Part shown: piece after piece, positions 57,204 to 64,000 of the stretch
Layout: every line of letters starts with the position of its first letter
Position numbering within the stretch: the stretch's first letter is position 1
DNA from: a virus
Length of the DNA: 64,000 bases
Reading direction: 5' to 3' (one strand)
Virus record (IMG/VR): IMGVR_UViG_3300042465_003568
Coordinates: 1-64,000 of that record
Made by a program: the position numbers and the translations under genes
The notes under the pieces: generated by a model
Seen by the model: the letters and a program-made list of their open reading frames with translations, nothing else
Databases searched by the model: none
Told to the model about the DNA's origin: nothing

Positions 57204-58247
57204 TTATTTTAATTTGCGAGCGAAGTCATAATATTTGTCATGACCCCACGTTTGTTTAAGAATTGTGTTATTGCTCATCCTACGACCGTTGTTTTTTATA
57301 ATGTGATCGTCTGATTGATATTCTTGAAAATAGCGTACTACGTCACATGCTCTGCTATCTTCACAATCAATAGGATTTAAGTTATATCTATTAGATAAGA
57401 ATTGAAGTACTTCGTTAATGTATTCAAACTCTTTTACTTTAGGACTAACTTTAGGAAATATAGCTTTAATACAACGAACCGCGTTAGTGCCTGCATAAAC
57501 CCAGCCTTTAGGATTAACATACTGTGGAAAATACTCTGCTAGATCTGCTGCAAATGCTGTTACAACAAAGTTTTGTCTTTTGAATCCTATATTATTTAAG
57601 TACTCATTACCTAAGTCTGTTACTTGGTAGATGTCAAGCTTCTTTTTAGTAACTGCATCATAAAGATGTCTAACTAAACCTTCTGCATGTTCAAGAATAA
57701 AACGTCTCAAGTGACCTCTTGTTTCTCCTTCAAAAGTAAATTGAGGAAGTAAGTACCCTTTGTTGTCTGTAAATGGCGTGATCCTATTATAAAGGTCCTG
57801 CTTCCATTCTGGCCATGTGTAATGTTCTTTCAATATAGAATCCACAATCCAGAAATTACCGAAGCCATGCGTACCCAGGATGTCCTTGATATGATCTGTC
57901 TTATATCTAGGCACATAATTGATACCAGAACCACAGAGTCTGAATAAGTAAAATAACATGAACCAATCGAAGTCATCTTTAATGTTATGATGTGTAAAGT
58001 GATTACCCATTCCTCTTAAGTCTTTCTCTTTATACCATACAGCTTCAGTGAATGCACAGAATGCAGCAAATCTACGGTGCGCCGTATCATAAATAGGCAC
58101 ATGATAAATCAAGTCGTCATTTACATCTTTGTATAGGTCTCCATCATAAGGAAGCTTTAGGCTTCCATGCTGTTGCATTAAGAGGCTACGTTTATCGTAT
58201 TCATCTAAGGCCTCAAGTAACTTTTCATTAATTATAAATTTCTGCAT
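57204..58247 (-). CDS. Pyrophosphorylase-like protein of DNA base hypermodification (tentative)
   Basis: 347 residues, all-helical pattern. FDWFMLFYLFRLCGSGINYV (about 93-112), FWIVDSILKEHYTWPEWKQD (about 131-150) and a C-terminal NNTILKQTWGH (about 328-338) are the shape I recall for alpha-glutamyl/putrescinyl-thymine pyrophosphorylase-like proteins. Those build modified bases on DNA in some phages. No hydroxymethyluracil kinase was found in the window. Its partner PLP-type enzyme is two genes away. The call is by overall likeness only. Confidence 0.4.
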   Translation of the reverse strand: MQKFIINEKLLEALDEYDKRSLLMQQHGSLKLPYDGDLYKDVNDDLIYHVPIYDTAHRRFAAFCAFTEAVWYKEKDLRGMGNHFTHHNIKDDFDWFMLFYLFRLCGSGINYVPRYKTDHIKDILGTHGFGNFWIVDSILKEHYTWPEWKQDLYNRITPFTDNKGYLLPQFTFEGETRGHLRRFILEHAEGLVRHLYDAVTKKKLDIYQVTDLGNEYLNNIGFKRQNFVVTAFAADLAEYFPQYVNPKGWVYAGTNAVRCIKAIFPKVSPKVKEFEYINEVLQFLSNRYNLNPIDCEDSRACDVVRYFQEYQSDDHIIKNNGRRMSNNTILKQTWGHDKYYDFARKLK

Positions 58248-58248
58248 A

Positions 58249-59178
58249 TTATTTTATAAATTCGTTTGCGAACATATAGTATTTAGGTTTCAAATGCACT
58301 GACTGTTTAGGCTCCATATACTCAAACATCTTCATGCCATCTTCATCAATCCATTCGTCTGGCCATTGAATTGTTTTAAGGCCTGAGTTATTCATTATCC
58401 TATTTGCCGCGTCTCTTAAATCCATTCTTTCTTGTCTAGTACCAAAGTATGGTTGTTTGAGATATAAACCTGTACCTGGTAATTTACGACTTTCGTGCTC
58501 AATAGGTAATAAATTAACTAGAGTTGCATTATTTAATTTCTTAGCAAACTCTATATATCTTCTAAATAGATCTCCTACTGCTGCTCTTGGATTTTCTTGT
58601 CTCATTAAGTGAAAGCGAAGATCAATATTACCAAAGTATAAAATGACTTCGTCATACTTTTCATTCCAAACATCAACTAAAGAGTCTGCGTCTTTTAAGA
58701 AGCCGAATAGAGTTTTACCGTCGGTTCTATCAAGACCAAAACCAGGCTTCCAAACACTAAGTGAGTGAGAGTCACCTCTTACTAGCTTTCTAGTATCTTC
58801 TCCATATAGTCTAGCATATGGTATAGTATTGATAGCCGAGAATTGATGATCAACCCCAAACCTCTTATTGAAAACATTCATATCAATAGGAGTGTTGACT
58901 GCTATAGGAAGCCCAGTATATTTTGCCATGGCTTCTAGCTTTTCTTTGTGTTCAGGTTGAGGCCCTCCAATAAAGTTAAAGATGTTCTCTTGATAGTTGA
59001 CTCCTTCTAAAATATAGAGTCTTTCATATTCATTCCAAGTAGAAGGTTCAGGATTAACAGTCAATCCTTCAGGATGATAACTTCTTAGTATACTTAACAT
59101 AACGTGGTAGTAGCCTCCACCATGGTGAGAAGTAGAGTTACCAACATTGTTGAGCATTCCTATAACAGCTGCTTTCAT
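58249..59178 (-). CDS. SGNH-type hydrolase-like protein
   Basis: 309 residues from ATG 59178 (MKAAVIGMLNNVG); the earlier ATG gives two more residues. RGDSHSLSVWKPG (about 138-150) has the GDS(H) nucleophile block, YFGNIDLRFHL (about 184-194) the GND block, and KQSVHLKPKYY near the C terminus the His of the SGNH catalytic set. This fold includes esterases and acyl transferases of sugars. It lies one base after the tentative pyrophosphorylase and may remove or add acyl groups. Substrate unknown. Confidence 0.6.
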   Translation of the reverse strand: MKAAVIGMLNNVGNSTSHHGGGYYHVMLSILRSYHPEGLTVNPEPSTWNEYERLYILEGVNYQENIFNFIGGPQPEHKEKLEAMAKYTGLPIAVNTPIDMNVFNKRFGVDHQFSAINTIPYARLYGEDTRKLVRGDSHSLSVWKPGFGLDRTDGKTLFGFLKDADSLVDVWNEKYDEVILYFGNIDLRFHLMRQENPRAAVGDLFRRYIEFAKKLNNATLVNLLPIEHESRKLPGTGLYLKQPYFGTRQERMDLRDAANRIMNNSGLKTIQWPDEWIDEDGMKMFEYMEPKQSVHLKPKYYMFANEFIK

Positions 59179-59242
59179 AACCATATTTTCTATAAATTTA
59201 AGCTATTCTATAGGATCTAGGAAATCTATCTAGCAAGTAGAA

Positions 59243-59270
59243 TAAAAAAGCCCTCCGAAGAGGGCTATTT
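59243..59270 (-). terminator. Rho-independent terminator
   Basis: Minus strand AGCCCTC-TTCG-GAGGGCT (7 pairs, TTCG tetraloop) followed by six T. It sits seven bases after the stop of the 75-residue gene at 59277. The same hairpin recurs at 60356-60380. Confidence 0.85.
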
Positions 59271-59276
59271 TACTTT

Positions 59277-59504
59277 TTATTTTGAGTGTTTAGCTGCCAA
59301 AACTAAATCTTCTATTGCATTTATTAATTTAGCGTTAGATTCTAATTTTACGCCAGATTTTCTCAATTCTTTTTCTAATTTTTCACCAGCATCTACTACA
59401 GCATCTGGTAAAAAATTTAGAATCCTAGAAAGAACATTTATTTGTTTATCATCTATGCCAGCTCTTTTACGTAGTACTTCTATTTCTAATAATTCTTTTT
59501 TCAT
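59277..59504 (-). CDS. Small helical phage protein with LRKRAGI N terminus
   Basis: 75 residues starting MKKELLEIEVLRKRAGIDD, helical throughout, with charged repeats (VVDAGEKLEKELRKSG). The N-terminal LRKRAGI resembles LQQLAGI in the next gene upstream. The two may share a sorting or assembly signal. The gene is flanked by terminators, so it is probably transcribed alone from the promoter-like box TAATATTTATTC. Confidence 0.6.
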   Translation of the reverse strand: MKKELLEIEVLRKRAGIDDKQINVLSRILNFLPDAVVDAGEKLEKELRKSGVKLESNAKLINAIEDLVLAAKHSK

Positions 59505-59517
59505 ATGAATAAATATT

Positions 59518-59541
59518 ATAAAAACCCCACTTTAGTGGGGC
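59518..59541 (-). terminator. Rho-independent terminator
   Basis: Minus strand CCCCAC-TAAA-GTGGGG followed by five T. It lies about 25 bases after the stop of the 257-residue gene at 59567. Confidence 0.85.
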
Positions 59542-59566
59542 TTTATTTTGAAATTTTTATTTAGGA

Positions 59567-60340
59567 TTAATAGTATTTTATACCTAATTTACGTAATTCT
59601 TCACCAGCATTCTCATCATCACCAGCAAATGCAACACGTAAATAATTTTTTCCGTTACTTGCACTTACTCTAAATTTGGCATCTATACCCCTTTTTTGTA
59701 ATCTTTTAATTACTTTGTCTTTTAATTTATCGTCAATTTTACTTTTTATTTCTATATCAACACCTTGATCCCAATCATTAGCATCAGAAGATCCTGGACT
59801 ATACGAAGGTGTGCCTTGATATCCTTCATTTTGTGTATCTATTTTTTCAAAAGATATACCTTCTTCAAATTGCGGATATGCTAAAGTACCAATTTTTTGT
59901 GTCATATTTGGATCTTTATAGCATTGAATCCACCAGCCAGGAATTTTATTTGGCTTAATGTCTCCTTCGAATCCATGACTTCCTTTCATTACTATATCCT
60001 TAACAATTTTTCCAAAAACTTGTTTATTTACAGATTTAGCATAAACTTTAACTGAGTCTCCTACTTTTACAGTTGGACCAGTAGACTCTACTTTATTAAA
60101 CCAATCTTCAGCATCTTTAAGATACTCTTGATGATCTTCGTAATCTCCTGACACATCTATATCACCCCAATCATCTTGTTTTTCATATTCGTCTTCAAAA
60201 TCAGCTAAAACAGATTCTTTACTATATCCTGGATTTAGTTTTTCCATTTTTGATAGGAATGTCTCTTCATTTAATTGACTTTCTTTCAATATGCCAGCTA
60301 ATTGCTGCAATCTTTTACTTTCGTTTAGTTGCTGTTTCAT
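59567..60340 (-). CDS. Acidic phage protein, possibly virion-associated
   Basis: 257 residues. The N terminus MKQQLNESKRLQQLAGILKE is helical. The rest is very acidic (FEDEYEKQDDWGDIDVSG, about 48-65), with a beta-rich middle and a C-terminal alpha/beta part (IDAKFRVSASNGKNYLRVAF). In T4-like phages many virion proteins have short N-terminal peptides removed by a prohead protease cutting after LxE or IxE; LKE followed by S near 20 fits this. The promoter-like CTATATTTATTAGC box lies right before the start. Confidence 0.6.
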   Translation of the reverse strand: MKQQLNESKRLQQLAGILKESQLNEETFLSKMEKLNPGYSKESVLADFEDEYEKQDDWGDIDVSGDYEDHQEYLKDAEDWFNKVESTGPTVKVGDSVKVYAKSVNKQVFGKIVKDIVMKGSHGFEGDIKPNKIPGWWIQCYKDPNMTQKIGTLAYPQFEEGISFEKIDTQNEGYQGTPSYSPGSSDANDWDQGVDIEIKSKIDDKLKDKVIKRLQKRGIDAKFRVSASNGKNYLRVAFAGDDENAGEELRKLGIKYY

Positions 60341-60355
60341 GCTAATAAATATAGT

Positions 60356-60380
60356 AAAAAAGCCCTCCGAAGAGGGCTCT
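60356..60380 (-). terminator. Rho-independent terminator after groEL
   Basis: Minus strand AGCCCTC-TTCG-GAGGGCT with following T6, identical in stem and loop to the one at 59243-59270. It lies eight bases after the GroEL stop codon. Confidence 0.85.
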
Positions 60381-60387
60381 TTATTTT

Positions 60388-62004
60388 TTACATTCCCATA
60401 CCCATCATAGGGTCGGCTTTTTCATCTTTGTCTTTTTTTTCAAATACAACTGATTCTGTAGTTAGAATTGTTCCGGCAACGGATGCAGCATTCTTGAGGG
60501 CGGTAATAACCACCTTTGCTGGATCAATGATACCTGCTTCAAGAGCATTCACTATTTTGTGACTCTTTGCATCGTATACTTGGCCTTCGCCTGGGATATT
60601 CTCGAACCAGTTTTCTACTCCGGCATTACTCAAGATCTTCTTGAATGGTGATTGAAGTGCGGTTCTTACAATGTCTCTAGCAATAGCAACATTTGAATTG
60701 CTCTCTGCTCTATGGTTTAATGATACTCTGTAAAGAGTTGCACCACCACCTGGAACAATGCCGTCTGCAAGTGCAGCTTTAGTTGCGAACAAGGCGTCTT
60801 CTACACGATCTTTCTTTTCTTTGATCTCAATATCACTATTTCCACCAACAGAAATGATCGCAACACCACCGACTAGTTTACCTAATCTCTCTTGTAGCTT
60901 TTCTCTCTCATAGAAAGAGGTTGCCTTTTCTATTTGCTCTTTAATTTCTATCGCTCTATTAGCCAAAGCTGTTTCATCACCTTTACCATCAATGATAGTA
61001 GTCTCTTCTTTAGAAACCGTGATAAGTCTAGTTGATCCAAGATACTGAGCTAGTTGTTGCGTAGATAGTTTATCAAGCTTTAAACCTTTGTCTTTAGAGA
61101 TAACTTGGCCGCCGGTCAAGATAGCAATGTCTTCAAGGATCAAAGTCTTACGCTCACCAAAGTCTGGTGCTTTAACTGCGCAAACTTGTACGATGCCACG
61201 CATCTTATTAACAATGAGTGTAGCAAGTGCTTCATCTCCAATGTCTTCAGCGATGATCAACAAAGGTCTATTCTCAGAGTTAGCTTTAGTTAGTACTTGT
61301 AGTAGCTCTTGAGCTGTAGAAATACGACCATCATAAAGTAGTACATAAGGATTGTCAAGCACGGCTTGCATCGTTGTGTTATTAGTCACAAAATAAGGTG
61401 ACTTATAACCACGATCAAACTGCATACCTTCTACGATCTCGAGTGTTGTTTCACCAGACTTAGACTCTTCAATAGTAACCACACCTTCACGACCTACTTT
61501 ATCAATAGCTTCGCTGATAAGGTTACCTACTTCTGAATCGTTATTACCTGATATAGTTGCAACTTGTTTGATTTGCTCTTCTGAAGATATTTCGATTGCC
61601 ATATCTTTTATTTCTTGCACGATTTCATTTACAATCTTATCGATCTCATTCTTGATCTCTACTGCATTAGATCCTTGACGAATCTCTTTCAAGCCTGCTT
61701 TAACAAGCTCTGTAGCGATCAATGTAGATGTTGTTGTACCATCACCTGCTTCATTTGCACTTTTAATACTAACTTGTTTAACTAGCTGCGCTCCAAGGTC
61801 TTCGATATCATCTTCTAACTTGTGGAATGCTTTTGCAACTGTTACTCCGTCCTTAGTAACTTTAACTTCACCAGATTGTTCTCTGATTAAAACAGTTCTA
61901 CCACCTGGACCTAATGTAGATGTAACTGACGCATTTAGCTTTTCTATGCCTGACAGAAGCTTTTCTTTAAGCTCTGTTCCGAAAACATTTTTTGTTGTAC
62001 TCAT
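60388..62004 (-). CDS. groEL: GroEL-type chaperonin (60 kDa)
   Basis: 538 residues, near full length. LGPGGRTVLI (about 32-41), KDGVTVAKAF, and AGDGTTTSTLIATEL (about 86-100, ATP/metal Asp) belong to the equatorial domain. KAPDFGERK (about 278-286) and GGVAIISVGG are apical and intermediate parts. VEDALFATKAALADGIVPGG (about 392-411) includes the catalytic Asp. The C terminus ends MMGMGM as in bacterial GroEL. It forms the folding chamber with the GroES partner encoded 11 bases upstream. Phage chaperonins exist in some large phages; here the protein looks closer to bacterial ones. Confidence 0.95.
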   Translation of the reverse strand: MSTTKNVFGTELKEKLLSGIEKLNASVTSTLGPGGRTVLIREQSGEVKVTKDGVTVAKAFHKLEDDIEDLGAQLVKQVSIKSANEAGDGTTTSTLIATELVKAGLKEIRQGSNAVEIKNEIDKIVNEIVQEIKDMAIEISSEEQIKQVATISGNNDSEVGNLISEAIDKVGREGVVTIEESKSGETTLEIVEGMQFDRGYKSPYFVTNNTTMQAVLDNPYVLLYDGRISTAQELLQVLTKANSENRPLLIIAEDIGDEALATLIVNKMRGIVQVCAVKAPDFGERKTLILEDIAILTGGQVISKDKGLKLDKLSTQQLAQYLGSTRLITVSKEETTIIDGKGDETALANRAIEIKEQIEKATSFYEREKLQERLGKLVGGVAIISVGGNSDIEIKEKKDRVEDALFATKAALADGIVPGGGATLYRVSLNHRAESNSNVAIARDIVRTALQSPFKKILSNAGVENWFENIPGEGQVYDAKSHKIVNALEAGIIDPAKVVITALKNAASVAGTILTTESVVFEKKDKDEKADPMMGMGM

Positions 62005-62015
62005 AATGATTTTGT

Positions 62016-62309
62016 TTATTCGATAACTGCAAATATATCTGATTCTTTACAAATGAAATAGTCTTGTCCATCAAGTACTACTCTTTGTGATCCTAGTTTA
62101 GGAATCAACACGACATCTCCAACTTGTAGAGTTGAAATAACTAGCTTGTCTGTGTTATAGTTGTAGACATCAGATGTTCCAACTACTTCTCCCATTTCAG
62201 GTCTTTCTTTACCAAGGTCTGGAATAATTATATTACCAAACGTTTCTTCTTCTGTTTCTATAGGCTTCAATAATATAAAGCCATTTAGAGGGGTTATTTT
62301 TTTATCCAT
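62016..62309 (-). CDS. groES: GroES-type co-chaperonin
   Basis: 97 residues. ITPLNGFILLKPIETEEETF (about 5-24), GEVVGTSDV and VGDVVLIPKLGSQRVVLDGQ (about 63-82) are the core beta-barrel; the mobile loop that docks to GroEL (about 20-32) is GNIIIPDLGKE. It caps the folding chamber of the neighbouring GroEL. The two genes probably form one transcript. Confidence 0.9.
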   Translation of the reverse strand: MDKKITPLNGFILLKPIETEEETFGNIIIPDLGKERPEMGEVVGTSDVYNYNTDKLVISTLQVGDVVLIPKLGSQRVVLDGQDYFICKESDIFAVIE

Positions 62310-62313
62310 AATG

Positions 62314-62508
62314 TTAATTTACAATTTCTAATTCATTTATTTTAACACAAAAATAGAGTAGGCCATCTTTTTTGAAGACACCTTCTACTCCATACCAAAT
62401 TTTAAAGTCGTCTAGGTTTTTGCCGTTTACGAACTCTTCTCTTAGGATTTTTTTGACTTCAAATAAGTCACCATTGATGTCAATAAAATTTCTGTGCAGT
62501 TGAAACAT
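62314..62508 (-). CDS. Hypothetical small protein in chaperone operon
   Basis: 64 residues, beginning MFQLHRNFIDINGDLFEVKK, beta-rich (IWYGVEGVFKKDGLLYF). No recognised domain. It lies between GroES and Hsp20 genes, so it may have a related role, but this is only positional. Confidence 0.6.
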   Translation of the reverse strand: MFQLHRNFIDINGDLFEVKKILREEFVNGKNLDDFKIWYGVEGVFKKDGLLYFCVKINELEIVN

Positions 62509-62536
62509 AACTAAGGTTGTGAGTAGGCCTTTTTTT

Positions 62537-62944
62537 TTACTTAATTTTTATTTGCTTTACAGCCGTACCTTCTGCTGTAGGAACTGTTATAATTAGCAGT
62601 CCTCTATCTAAGGAAGCTTCTAGTTTGTTTAGATCAAACTTAGTTGAAATTTTCCAAGTAAGATTAAAAGATGATCTCTTAATACCTCTGTATATTGGAG
62701 ACTCTTCAGGCTTATTTGGTTTCTCGTATGTAATTCGTAATTGATCACCGTCGACAATGATATCTATATCGTTCTTGTCTAGGCCTACTGCGGCTACTTC
62801 AAATCGAATGCCGTCTTCTGTTTCAAAAATGTCTACTGGATGTGATATCTTCTGCGTAATTGCAGAAAAGTGTGGTGCTGATTCAAAGAGATCTTTCCAG
62901 AGCAAGTCAAATGGATCGAGCTCGAATGGTCTTAATATTCCCAT
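62537..62944 (-). CDS. Small heat-shock protein (Hsp20 family)
   Basis: 135 residues. HPVDIFETEDGIRFEVAAVG (about 36-55) and LDKNDIDIIVDGDQLRITYE (about 56-75) are the start of the alpha-crystallin domain. RSSFNLTWKI (about 90-99) and LEASLDRGLLIITVP (about 109-123, with the conserved GxLxIxxP motif) complete it. It binds unfolding proteins and passes them to chaperonins. A promoter-like TATATTTATAT box and 130 bases of AT-rich DNA precede it. First gene of the chaperone run. Confidence 0.9.
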   Translation of the reverse strand: MGILRPFELDPFDLLWKDLFESAPHFSAITQKISHPVDIFETEDGIRFEVAAVGLDKNDIDIIVDGDQLRITYEKPNKPEESPIYRGIKRSSFNLTWKISTKFDLNKLEASLDRGLLIITVPTAEGTAVKQIKIK

Positions 62945-63069
62945 ATTGTTTTGTTTTGTGTTCCCTTACGGTGAACGGTTTATAAATGTTTATTTCATAA
63001 CTAAAGGCCTACTCACAGTACCTTTTATATAAATATATACAATTATTGAAGAGAGATAAAATTAATCTT

Positions 63070-63672
63070 TTAAGTAGCATAAGACCACTTATAACCTCCG
63101 GTTTGGTTTCTAATACCTTTACATACTTTGCTAATATGCTGATGAATTACTCCTAGAGATCTTTCGGCCTCTATTATAGAATCCCACCTTTTTATAAACT
63201 CACCGTCTAATGTATATTGATTAACTTTAACTGCGGATGAACTAAGTGATCCTAAATGCTTGCCTTTTTGTACTTCTTTCATTTTATTAATAGTCTGTTC
63301 ACTAAAAGGTTTATTATATCTAGGATTACCTGATCCCGTCATTCTTTTACTATGATCAGGCTTTTTTATGCCTTTTAAATGGCCCTTATCTGTTCCACCA
63401 TCTCCTATCTCTTTTTTCATATTTGCCCATTTATTACTTTTAGCGACATTAAAAAGATCTGAGTATATTCTACATATTAACTCTAAGTTTTGCCTGTCTA
63501 TTGTTTTATGCAATATGTATGTTTTAATTTGATCTGAGCTTATGTTATTCTCTATCAGATGCTGTTTCCATTCTTTACCTGATCCTTTGTACTTAAAAGG
63601 ATCTTGCTCAGTTTTACCTAAATATAATAGTCCTAATGGACTTTGTTTAACATATATGTATATTAATTTCAT
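63070..63672 (-). CDS. GIY-YIG homing endonuclease with NUMOD-like C-terminus
   Basis: 200 residues from ATG 63672 (MKLIYIYVKQSPLGLLYLGK). A longer upstream frame of 18 residues looks unrelated. YIYVK and YLGKTEQDPF form the GIY-YIG core, YKGSGKEWK and NLELICRIYSDL hold catalytic Arg/Glu candidates, and KKPDHSKRMTGSGNPRYNK (about 103-121) resembles NUMOD repeats. The C terminus (VNQYTLDGEFIKRW, SLGVIHQHISKVCKG) is a DNA-recognition module. Free-standing homing endonuclease genes often sit next to polymerase genes in T4-like phages. Confidence 0.8.
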   Translation of the reverse strand: MKLIYIYVKQSPLGLLYLGKTEQDPFKYKGSGKEWKQHLIENNISSDQIKTYILHKTIDRQNLELICRIYSDLFNVAKSNKWANMKKEIGDGGTDKGHLKGIKKPDHSKRMTGSGNPRYNKPFSEQTINKMKEVQKGKHLGSLSSSAVKVNQYTLDGEFIKRWDSIIEAERSLGVIHQHISKVCKGIRNQTGGYKWSYAT

Positions 63673-63738
63673 AAAATAAAAATGGACCCAGAGGAAGTAA
63701 AGGTCCCGGAATGACCGATACTCCATGAGTCCAATAAG

Positions 63739-63781
63739 TTATTATAGATAGCTGATTCCGGCAACTTTCTATCTATAATAA
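63739..63781. repeat. 13-bp perfect inverted repeat between polA and homing endonuclease
   Basis: TTATTATAGATAG (63739-63751) and CTATCTATAATAA (63769-63781) are exact complements around a 17-base loop. There is no U-tract, so it is not a standard terminator; it may be an mRNA processing or regulatory hairpin, or mark an insertion junction of the endonuclease gene. Confidence 0.55.
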
Positions 63782-63799
63782 ATATTACGCATTTATTAA

Positions 63800-64000
63800 T
63801 TAGGCATGACCGTCTCTAAGATTCTTTGCTATCTGAGGAATAGCGTACAAAGGTACATTTAGTTTAGTCGTATTTTCCATGCAATCCTGGACGATACTGG
63901 CCGCTTCTTTTGCTTTTGCGTGTTCTACCTCAATTACTAGCTGATCATGGATCTGGGCGCATACCCAGCCATTTATGCCTGATTGCTTAAATCTCCTATT
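63800..64000 (-). CDS. DNA polymerase family A, C-terminal end
   Basis: The last 66 residues of a family A (Pol I-type) DNA polymerase, cut by the window edge. CAQIHDQLVIEVEHAKAKEA is motif C, with the metal-binding Asp in the HD pair, and the normal C-terminal NLRDGHA follows. Phage members of this family are replicative polymerases. TAA is at 63800-63802. Confidence 0.9.
   Translation of the reverse strand, partial: NRRFKQSGINGWVCAQIHDQLVIEVEHAKAKEAASIVQDCMENTTKLNVPLYAIPQIAKNLRDGHA

Noticed and set aside
1-64000. Bacterial chromosome or integrated prophage with attachment sites
   Set aside because: No integrase, repressor pair or direct att repeats were found, and gene size, one-strand order and polymerase/endolysin/homing genes fit a phage. 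However, no virion genes were seen, so host DNA joined at the envelope island cannot be fully excluded.

Overview
This 64-kb stretch looks like part of the genome of a large tailed bacteriophage (or a close relative recovered from a metagenome) that infects a member of the Bacteroidota. Supporting a phage: about 100 tightly packed, mostly small genes lie on one strand (minus), many with 1-bp gaps or 4-bp ATGA overlaps. Phage-type nucleotide genes are present (family A DNA polymerase end, dUTPase, dCMP deaminase, a thymidylate-synthase-fold hydroxymethylase), as are a GH19 endolysin with holin-like neighbours, a GIY-YIG homing endonuclease beside the polymerase, tRNAs and a tmRNA. Supporting a Bacteroidota host: A-rich leaders in front of start codons, promoter-like TATATTTA/TTTG boxes, Bacteroidota-type lipoproteins, a TonB-dependent receptor and a T9SS-like C-terminal domain. 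No capsid, terminase, portal or tail gene was recognised, so the phage assignment rests on the other genes.

Layout, left to right. Positions 1-12850 hold many small accessory genes (metallophosphoesterase, PQ-loop membrane protein, two HExxH proteins, SWIM finger, degenerate HNH protein). They are punctuated by two copies of one regulatory module: a 54-bp identical block followed by three 25-bp repeats. Positions 12879-31507 are a sugar and glycan cluster of about 19 genes: glycosyltransferases, dTDP-glucose-type 4,6-dehydratase, GDP-mannose 3,5-epimerase-like, UDP-galactopyranose mutase, RfbH-like 3-dehydratase, split transketolase, KbaZ-like aldolase, AroE-like dehydrogenase, methyltransferases and a cupin-nucleotidyltransferase-kinase fusion. 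Positions 31513-37041 hold two more glycosyltransferases, a Cas4/RecB-like nuclease, a ribbon-helix-helix regulator and zinc-ribbon proteins. Positions 37057-38020 are an RNA block: tRNA-Leu(UAA), an oversized tRNA-like element, tRNA-Gln(UUG), a terminator and a full tmRNA.

Positions 38351-51221 are a cell-envelope island unlike ordinary phage content: lipoproteins, a beta-barrel protein with a Ser/Ala/Lys/Glu linker, a CsgG-family protein, a beta-helix lipoprotein, a TonB receptor, a lysis cassette, a T9SS-domain lipoprotein, a cohesin/dockerin-like secreted protein, thioredoxin, a secreted NUC1 nuclease and a Tat-exported DUF1501 protein. Positions 51337-59178 hold small phage genes and nucleotide/base-modification genes. 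Positions 59277-62944 hold two proteins with a shared N-terminal motif, then GroEL, GroES and an Hsp20 chaperone. The right end has the homing endonuclease and the 3' end of the polymerase gene.

How the parts may work together (inference): the glycan cluster and envelope island could remodel the infected cell surface or decorate virions. The chaperonins would fold phage proteins. The tmRNA and tRNAs would sustain translation late in infection. The hydroxymethylase, the pyrophosphorylase-like protein and the PLP enzyme may feed modified DNA bases.
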